Assembly: GCA_039934475.1 (NCBI GenBank)
Contig: JBDTMC010000416.1
Coordinates: 1 to 7,033, forward strand
Source: JBDTMC01 sp039934475
Lineage (GTDB): Bacteria > Acidobacteriota > Terriglobia > Bryobacterales > Bryobacteraceae
Direction of reading: 5' to 3'
DNA length: 7,033 nucleotides
The position numbers were made by a program, and so were the translations under genes. This document shows positions 1-4,816 of this stretch, piece by piece. The notes beneath the pieces were generated by a model that was not told the origin of the DNA, did not search any database, and was given only the letters and a program-made list of their open reading frames with translations. How positions within the stretch are numbered: position 1 is the stretch's first letter; each line of letters starts with the position of its first letter.

Positions 1-3000
1 GCGAAGTTCGGCGTGCCGGGAACCACGGTGAGCGTGGCCACAGCGCTGTTGGTCCAGCCTGTCCCGGCTGCAATCGCCTTGATGGTAGTGGTGACGCTAA
101 CTGGGATTGGTGCTACGTAGGGAATGGAACCTGTGGTCGGTGTGCTGCCGTTGGTCGTGTAGTAAATGGTGACCCCGGGGCTGGCATCGGCGAGTACGAC
201 GGATTGCGGCGCAGCATATGTGCCAGTTGCGACGCTGAATGTTGGCGTGGCGGCAGTGCCGCCAGCTCCCGCAGCTGTTGTAGCCGATGCGCTATTGCTC
301 TGGGCTGAGGAATTACCCGCCGCGTCAAATGCAGCGACGGTATAGACGTAGGCGGTGGAGGCTGCCAGGCCGGTGTCACTGTAAGAAGGGCCTGCAGAGC
401 TACCAATCTGGGTATTGTTCCGGAAGATGTTGTACCCAGCCACTCCCACTGCATCGGTGGAGGCGGTCCAGGTGAGATTGATCTGGCTTGACGAAGCTGC
501 AGTCGCTGTTAGATTCGCCGGCACCGACGGAGGGGTGGTATCCGGCGGTGAAGTCGTTCCATCCAGCGGTGTATTCATGTCACTTTGAATCTCTGCTGGC
601 AGCAAGGCGCGATTATAGATCCTGACTTCATCAATGATTCCGTTGAAGTAGTAGCCGCCACCCGTAAGCCGGCCGATGTTGACGTTCAGATTTTGGTTGA
701 ACTGGGTGGCCGGAATGGTTCCGCGGAGTGACCCATTGTCGAGAACGCCGTTCACGTAAAGACTAAGAGAAGCAGATGCGGCATCGTAAACGCCCGCCAC
801 ATGGTACCAGGTGTTCAACGTCCGCACCGTTGTGCTATAGCGTTGGGTGGTCGAACTAGCGGCCGGGGACACGGCGATGCCGAACGTGTGCGGACCCGTG
901 TCGGGTGTAGTTTTGAACTGCCATCCGACGCCATTGGATTTCGAAACAATTTGTCCATCGTCGGCGGGATTCGCGGCCGCCTTTACCCAGGCTTCAATCG
1001 TCATGCTGGCCGTCAGTCGAAGAGAGGCCGGATTGCCTAGGTCTACATAACTGGAGGTTCCGTTAAACGATAGGGCGTTCCCGAACTTCCCGGATGTCGT
1101 CCACGTCGCTCCAACAATATTTCCGGTGAGGTTGTTGCCGGAGAGGTCCGTGACCGTCGTACCGGTTCCATTGCTAAACGAATACGCCGCCACCAACCCG
1201 CTTGGCGCCGCATTGGATACTGTCACATCGACGTTAGCGGCAAGCATCGTGTTCCCCGCGCCGTCCCGTGCCCGTGCGGAAAGCGTATGCGTTCCATTCA
1301 AGGTGGCTGAACTGGCCCAGGTGAAATTGTAGAGCGGGCCAGGCCCAATCACTTCGGCGCCGAGATTCGCACCGTCGAGCAGGAATTGCACACCCACCAC
1401 GCCCACATCATCTGTGGCCGATGCCGTGATGGTAGTTAATCCGGTAACCGTGGCTCCGGCTGCGGGGGCGGTCAGCGAGACCGACGGCGGAACTGTATCA
1501 ACAGTCACCGTTGCAAAGGCCTCGCTTGAAGGGCTGCTGACATTGCCTTTCGCGTCCTGGGCGGTGACACGGTAGTAGTACGTCCCGGCAACGGTGAACG
1601 TCGAATCCGTGAATGCCGTCGTGGACATTTGGCCGATCTTATTCGCGCCAGTGGGGGTGAACCCGGAAGTATCGGAGCGATGGATGTTGTAGCCTGTCAC
1701 GGCGATGTTGTCCGTGGAGGCATTCCATGACAGGCTAACGAGGCTGCCGGAGGAAGCTGCAGTCAGGCCGCCTGGAGGGGTCGGCGGCTGCGAGTCTTCG
1801 CTCGGGGCGGGAAGGCGAATCCACGACGCGACCGACGGGACGCCGTTGGTGTCAACCAGGAACAACATGTATGGTCCGGGTGGCGCCAGATTTCCATCGG
1901 ACGGAGCCTGCAGATTGAGACCGCCCGACGCCTGAGTGAACGCGATCGGAACAAAACGCTGATTCTCGTTGAACGCGTGTGTGACCGCGCCCGGCGCAAT
2001 CAAGGCTACAGATGCGATGCGGGCGGCGTCGGGAGTGGCCACGAACCAACTGCTGGCATATTGGACCAAAGAGGGAGCCGACGTAATCACCGGGCGCGCC
2101 CCTTTGAATAAGTAGGGCGGGGAGAAAATCTCCGCATTTGGTTGGTCTTTGGGATCGGGTTGGGAACGGCCGTTTTCGCGGCCTCCACCGGATACCAGAA
2201 CTCGCCCGTCGGGCAGTAAGAGCGCGGTGGAGTGATAGAGGCGGGGTGCCGCCATGCGAGCCATGGTTGTCCAAGTCTTCGTAACGGGGGACCAGATCTC
2301 CCCTTCATAGACAGCGGCGGAGAAGTTGGCCAAATCGGTGGTGGCGCCACCGCCAGTTGCGAGGACCTGACCGTCCGGCAGCAGCGTTAGATTCAGGTAG
2401 GAGCGGGGGAACGCCATGGACGCCGTCGCCTGCCACGCTGGGGAAGGCTGCGTCATGTCGAGTGTGTAAGCCGTTGCTGCGGCCGGCAGTCCCGGATTGT
2501 CCGCCGTGGCCGTGCCGGCCTTGATGATTTTGCCCGGAAGATACATCGCCGAACTGTGACCGTCGATTATTCTTGCATCGATGGTTGTCCATACCTGTGT
2601 GCTGAGATCAAGTACGCGCGTCGCGATTGCCTTGTCATCCTGGCCGGCAACCAGGATGCGCCCGTCCGGAAGCACATATGGGTGCGGATAATACTTGAAC
2701 GCCATTTGAGCACTAGGACCAAGAGTGGACCAGGCATTTGTTACCGCATCGAAGATCTCCGGAATATCGGCGTAACAGGTGCCGCAAGTGGTGGTGCCGC
2801 CCAAGGCAAGAACGCGGCCATCGGGGAGTGTGGTCGCGGTTGGGTAGTATCTGCCGTATGTCATCAATGGCCCGCCAGACCATGACTCGGTAACGGGATC
2901 GAAGAAGGTCCCATCGCGGGGTCCGAGGTCGTCGATGAGGCCCTGTATTCCACCCACGACAAGGACGCGTCCGTCCGCAAGGTACACATGGCCGGAACAA

Positions 3001-4232
3001 AACAGGCTGACGGGACTGTACGTTTTCGGAACAAAAGTGTTGGTAGCCGGACGCCAGATCTGAGCGCCCTGATTGGTTGTGTAGTCCGTCCAGGCAAGAA
3101 CGTTGCCGGTAGGCAAAAGTATCGTGTGGACCGAGACGATTGGCCAACTGGACACCGCCGACCACTGCCCAACTTGCGCCGGCGAGGGGGTCGACACCAT
3201 CACGGAAATGTTGGCCGCCAGTGCTGTATTGCCGGCGAAATCTCTAGCGCGTGCGGAAAGCGTATGTGCTCCCACGCCGGCTGAGGCGGTGTTCCATTGC
3301 AGCGAGAACGGGCTGCCCGTTACTTCAGCTCCTAAATTGTTCCCGTCCAGAACGAACTGCACTCCGGCCACACCCACGTTGTCAGCTGCGTTGGCGGCTA
3401 CAGTCACGGTGCTCGTAACCGTGGCGCCATCGAGAGGCGAACTCAGTGAAATCGTCGGCGCCGTAGTATCGGGTGGTGGCGGAGACCCTGATAACGGCGT
3501 GTTCATATCCGTCTGGATCTCAGCTTGTGAGAGGGCGCGGCTGTAGATCCGAAGTTCATCGAGAATGCCGTTGAAGTAGAATCCGCCCGTTCGGCGGCCA
3601 ATATTCACGTTCACATTCTGGTTAAACTGCACCACCGGGATGGCGCCACTGAGGGAGCCATTATTGAGAGCGCCGTTCACATAGACGCTGAGCGTACCAG
3701 CAACAGTGTTGTAAACACCCGCCACATGGTACCAAGTGTTCAGTGACCGGGTACTCGCGCTATATCGCTGCGTCATTGATCCGGATGTCGGGGACACACC
3801 AAAGCCAAAGGTATGTGGGCCCGTGTCCGGACTGGTCTTGAACTGCCAGCCAAACCCATTGGATTTCGACACGATCTGGCCGTCGTCGGCGGGATTCGCC
3901 GCCGCGTTCACCCAAGCTTCAACGGTCATACTGCCGGTCAGTTGAAGGGCGGCCGGATTGCCGAGGTCCACGTAGTTGGTAGATCCGTTGAACGAAAGGG
4001 CGTTCCCGTATTTTCCGGAGGTCGTCCAGGTAGCTCCAACGATGTTTCCCGTAAGGTTGTTGCCGGAGAGATCGCCGACAACCGAGCCGGAGCCCTCATT
4101 AAAACTATAGGCGGCAATGGGGCCAGGTGCGGACTGTGCGATGGAGCGCGAAGGCCGGCTTAAGAATAAGCCCAGGGCGCCTACCGTTACGACGCAGGCG
4201 ACCGCTCGCCTGTGAGAATTCGATCTCTCCAC
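1..4232 (-). CDS. Secreted multidomain copper radical oxidase (galactose/glyoxal oxidase-like), 3' end beyond window
   Basis: Open for 1410 codons from GTG at 4232 to the window edge, with no stop or frameshift. An in-frame TGA at 4269-4271 and GGAGG four bases upstream of the GTG support this start. Residues 1-34 are a signal peptide (basic VERSNSHRR, hydrophobic core, SIA/AQS cleavage region). Domains: LamG 39-247; Ig 255-347; seven-bladed kelch propeller about 353-711; E-set 712-807; FN3 816-911; Ig 912-1006; LamG 1013-1223; FN3 1234-1323; chitobiase-C-terminal-like 1330-1403, with a second copy apparently starting at 1407. By alignment from memory with Fusarium galactose oxidase, Cys412/Tyr463 match the Cys228-Tyr272 cofactor, and Tyr666, His667 and His752 match Tyr495, His496 and His581. 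The family oxidises alcohols or aldehydes with O2, releasing H2O2. Substrate is unknown. The position of stacking Trp290 is Thr481. LamG replaces the N-terminal CBM32 of the fungal enzyme. Family assignment is firm; activity is inferred. Confidence 0.93.
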   Translation of the reverse strand, partial: MERSNSHRRAVACVVTVGALGLFLSRPSRSIAQSAPGPIAAYSFNEGSGSVVGDLSGNNLTGNIVGATWTTSGKYGNALSFNGSTNYVDLGNPAALQLTGSMTVEAWVNAAANPADDGQIVSKSNGFGWQFKTSPDTGPHTFGFGVSPTSGSMTQRYSASTRSLNTWYHVAGVYNTVAGTLSVYVNGALNNGSLSGAIPVVQFNQNVNVNIGRRTGGFYFNGILDELRIYSRALSQAEIQTDMNTPLSGSPPPPDTTAPTISLSSPLDGATVTSTVTVAANAADNVGVAGVQFVLDGNNLGAEVTGSPFSLQWNTASAGVGAHTLSARARDFAGNTALAANISVMVSTPSPAQVGQWSAVSSWPIVSVHTILLPTGNVLAWTDYTTNQGAQIWRPATNTFVPKTYSPVSLFCSGHVYLADGRVLVVGGIQGLIDDLGPRDGTFFDPVTESWSGGPLMTYGRYYPTATTLPDGRVLALGGTTTCGTCYADIPEIFDAVTNAWSTLGPSAQMAFKYYPHPYVLPDGRILVAGQDDKAIATRVLDLSTQVWTTIDARIIDGHSSAMYLPGKIIKAGTATADNPGLPAAATAYTLDMTQPSPAWQATASMAFPRSYLNLTLLPDGQVLATGGGATTDLANFSAAVYEGEIWSPVTKTWTTMARMAAPRLYHSTALLLPDGRVLVSGGGRENGRSQPDPKDQPNAEIFSPPYLFKGARPVITSAPSLVQYASSWFVATPDAARIASVALIAPGAVTHAFNENQRFVPIAFTQASGGLNLQAPSDGNLAPPGPYMLFLVDTNGVPSVASWIRLPAPSEDSQPPTPPGGLTAASSGSLVSLSWNASTDNIAVTGYNIHRSDTSGFTPTGANKIGQMSTTAFTDSTFTVAGTYYYRVTAQDAKGNVSSPSSEAFATVTVDTVPPSVSLTAPAAGATVTGLTTITASATDDVGVVGVQFLLDGANLGAEVIGPGPLYNFTWASSATLNGTHTLSARARDGAGNTMLAANVDVTVSNAAPSGLVAAYSFSNGTGTTVTDLSGNNLTGNIVGATWTTSGKFGNALSFNGTSSYVDLGNPASLRLTASMTIEAWVKAAANPADDGQIVSKSNGVGWQFKTTPDTGPHTFGIAVSPAASSTTQRYSTTVRTLNTWYHVAGVYDAASASLSLYVNGVLDNGSLRGTIPATQFNQNLNVNIGRLTGGGYYFNGIIDEVRIYNRALLPAEIQSDMNTPLDGTTSPPDTTPPSVPANLTATAASSSQINLTWTASTDAVGVAGYNIFRNNTQIGSSAGPSYSDTGLAASTAYVYTVAAFDAAGNSSAQSNSASATTAAGAGGTAATPTFSVATGTYAAPQSVVLADASPGVTIYYTTNGSTPTTGSIPYVAPIPVSVTTTIKAIAAGTGWTNSAVATLTVVPGTPNF
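564..1196 (-). repeat. LamG module copy B (intragenic duplication)
   Basis: This stretch encodes residues 1013-1223 of the large oxidase and is the partner of copy A at 3492-4118. It keeps the same core (NNLTGNIVGATWTTSGK, TWYHVAGVY, NGIIDEVRIYNRAL) with a one-residue insertion near the end (GGGYYFNG against GGFYFNG). Most changes sit in loops, such as the block after TFG and the start after YSF. Copy A precedes an Ig domain whereas copy B follows one, so either the LamG moved alone or a LamG-Ig block was rearranged. Confidence 0.9.
1218..1499 (-). repeat. Bacterial Ig-like module copy B
   Basis: Residues 912-1005 of the large oxidase form a second bacterial Ig-like domain. It has SVSLTAPAAGATV, DDVGVVGVQFLLDGANLGAEV and THTLSARARDGAGN, closely matching copy A at 3195-3470. 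It sits between the first FN3 domain and LamG copy B. The DNA around the HTLSARARD motif is especially alike between the copies. Confidence 0.8.
3195..3470 (-). repeat. Bacterial Ig-like module copy A
   Basis: Residues 255-346 of the large oxidase form a bacterial Ig-like domain of the type common in secreted glycan-active proteins. Its signature runs TISLSSPLDGATV, then ADNVGVAGVQFVLDG, then GAHTLSARARDFAGN. It lies between LamG copy A and the oxidase propeller and probably acts as a rigid spacer. A related copy is at 1218-1499. Confidence 0.8.
3492..4118 (-). repeat. LamG module copy A (intragenic duplication)
   Basis: This stretch encodes residues 39-247 of the large oxidase: a LamG/concanavalin-like jellyroll running from AAYSF to DMNTPL. 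It contains the hallmark segments EAWVNAA, TWYHVAGVY, LSVYVNG and FNGILDELRIYSRALS. A second copy lies at 564-1196 in the same frame. The two proteins align end to end with roughly 50 differences in about 207 positions counted by eye, and blocks such as DDGQIVSKSN are unchanged. LamG domains commonly bind glycans or proteins on surfaces. No ligand can be read from the sequence. Confidence 0.9.
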
Positions 4233-4236
4233 TGTG

Positions 4237-4241
4237 CCTCC
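4237..4241 (-). promoter_or_regulatory. Shine-Dalgarno of the oxidase gene
   Basis: GGAGG on the minus strand ends four bases before the GTG at 4230-4232. The gap is shorter than usual, but no ATG lies between this point and the upstream in-frame TGA at 4269-4271. The signal peptide begins directly at this GTG, so this site decides the start. Confidence 0.65.
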
Positions 4242-4290
4242 AGGAAACCAGTGACTCCTGGATCTCGGTCAGGAATCCCTCAGATCGCCT

Positions 4291-4319
4291 AAGGTAATCT
4301 ATGAAACTATAAGTGTCGA
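4291..4319 (-). promoter_or_regulatory. Weak sigma70-like promoter candidate for the oxidase gene
   Basis: On the minus strand, TCGACA (4314-4319, five of six to the -35 consensus) lies 17 bases before TACCTT (4291-4296, three of six to the -10 consensus). An overlapping TATAGT at 4306-4311 is a better -10 but lacks a good -35. The region is locally AT-rich and would leave a leader of about 55-70 bases before the GTG. The promoter rules of this organism are unknown, so this is only a candidate. Confidence 0.2.
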
Positions 4320-4367
4320 GTACCTTTAGCTTATTTTGAGAGTACTGATACCCCGCGATTTACTTTT

Positions 4368-4388
4368 GTGTCTCCGTCGCCGAGACAC
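4368..4388. repeat. Perfect 7-bp inverted repeat with 7-nt loop
   Basis: GTGTCTC at 4368-4374 and its exact complement GAGACAC at 4382-4388 enclose seven bases. On the minus strand (the direction of all genes here) the stem is followed by AAAAGT, not by Ts, so it is not a standard intrinsic terminator in that direction. On the plus strand the T-run precedes the stem. It lies about 50 bases upstream of the promoter-like boxes and could be an operator or RNA hairpin. Chance cannot be excluded. Confidence 0.4.
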
Positions 4389-4514
4389 CTCTCGCGAGTG
4401 ATGGGCATAGAAGTTCCGGTTCGCCCTTAACCCCTAGGCGTCGTAAACGGCTGGGTACGTAGTAGCTTGAGAACGAAAAAGAATAACCGTTGAGCGAAGG
4501 CCCGGCGCCGCGTG

Positions 4515-4529
4515 ACTTGGGCTTCAAGT
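4515..4529. repeat. Small 5-bp hairpin downstream of the GlsB-like gene
   Basis: ACTTG at 4515-4519 and CAAGT at 4525-4529 are complementary around a five-base loop, starting about ten bases after the stop codon of the GlsB-like gene. GC-rich sequence follows in the transcribed direction, then a short T-rich run at about 4474-4482. It might contribute to 3'-end formation, but the stem is short and the T-run is distant. Confidence 0.2.
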
Positions 4530-4538
4530 GTCTGGGGT

Positions 4539-4787
4539 CTAACCCGCCCGAGACTTTACAATCAGTCGGTACAGCCACAAGATGACCATCGCCCCTATGA
4601 TGGACATCAGGAAGCCGGCTGATTCACCGTACGAATACAGGCCAAGCGTGCGCCCCAGCCACGATCCTACAAAAGAGCCGGCCACGCCGAGCAGAATGGT
4701 GATGATAAATCCACCTGGGTCCCGGCCCGGCATCAACATCTTGGCAATAGCCCCGACAATCAATCCAATGATGATAGTTCCGATCAC
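4539..4787 (-). CDS. GlsB/YeaQ/YmgE family small membrane protein (transglycosylase-associated)
   Basis: Complete 82-residue protein, the usual length for this family, starting at GTG 4787 with AAAGGA eight bases upstream. Three hydrophobic segments are visible: about residues 2-19, 27-46 and 56-77. They are separated by the family-typical turn LMPGRDPGGF and a GSWLGRTLGLYS stretch, and a basic tail (KSRAG) follows. The glycine-rich start (IIIGLIVGAIAK) is characteristic. Members are inner-membrane proteins linked to stress responses in several bacteria. The name 'transglycosylase-associated' is historical and no enzymatic activity is established. The gene begins 29 bases after the stop of the spermidine-synthase-like gene, so the two probably share a transcript. 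Nothing looks truncated or unusual. Confidence 0.93.
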   Translation of the reverse strand: MIGTIIIGLIVGAIAKMLMPGRDPGGFIITILLGVAGSFVGSWLGRTLGLYSYGESAGFLMSIIGAMVILWLYRLIVKSRAG

Positions 4788-4795
4788 GGTCGAGG

Positions 4796-4801
4796 TCCTT
4801 T
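4796..4801 (-). promoter_or_regulatory. Shine-Dalgarno of the GlsB-like gene
   Basis: AAAGGA on the minus strand lies eight bases before the GTG at 4785-4787. It sits in the 29-base gap after the upstream stop codon, which supports both the GTG start and independent ribosome loading on a shared transcript. Confidence 0.65.
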
Positions 4802-4816
4802 CGTGAACCGCAAAAT

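Larger units (their letters stand above)
4233..4538. other. Intergenic region without a recognisable gene
   Basis: These roughly 306 bases separate the GlsB-like gene from the oxidase gene. Both strands carry only short frames without family features. The region holds two small inverted repeats (4368-4388 and 4515-4529), short palindromes (CTCGCGAG at 4391-4398 and CGGCGCCG at 4503-4510), a relatively AT-rich stretch at about 4290-4370 that suits a promoter, and the Shine-Dalgarno of the oxidase gene. I see no stem followed by a T-run that would be a clear intrinsic terminator for the genes on the right, and I recognise no known riboswitch. Confidence 0.6.

Noticed and set aside
1852..3172. 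Several minus-strand open frames of about 85-150 codons across the oxidase core
   Set aside because: They lie in other frames of the same strand as the continuous 1410-codon frame, whose kelch and copper-ligand motifs are unambiguous.
3736..4163. Plus-strand open frames here and at 801-1050 that resemble each other (both contain a CGPVSG-like segment)
   Set aside because: The resemblance is explained by their lying antisense to the two duplicated LamG modules. They have no independent start signals or domain features.
4233..4538. A riboswitch or tRNA in the intergenic region
   Set aside because: No tRNA cloverleaf or known aptamer core could be recognised on either strand. Only short isolated stems are present.
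4360..4578. A 72-codon minus-strand frame in the intergenic region
   Set aside because: It overlaps the end of the GlsB-like gene, has no good Shine-Dalgarno or family resemblance, and has a composition typical of non-coding sequence.
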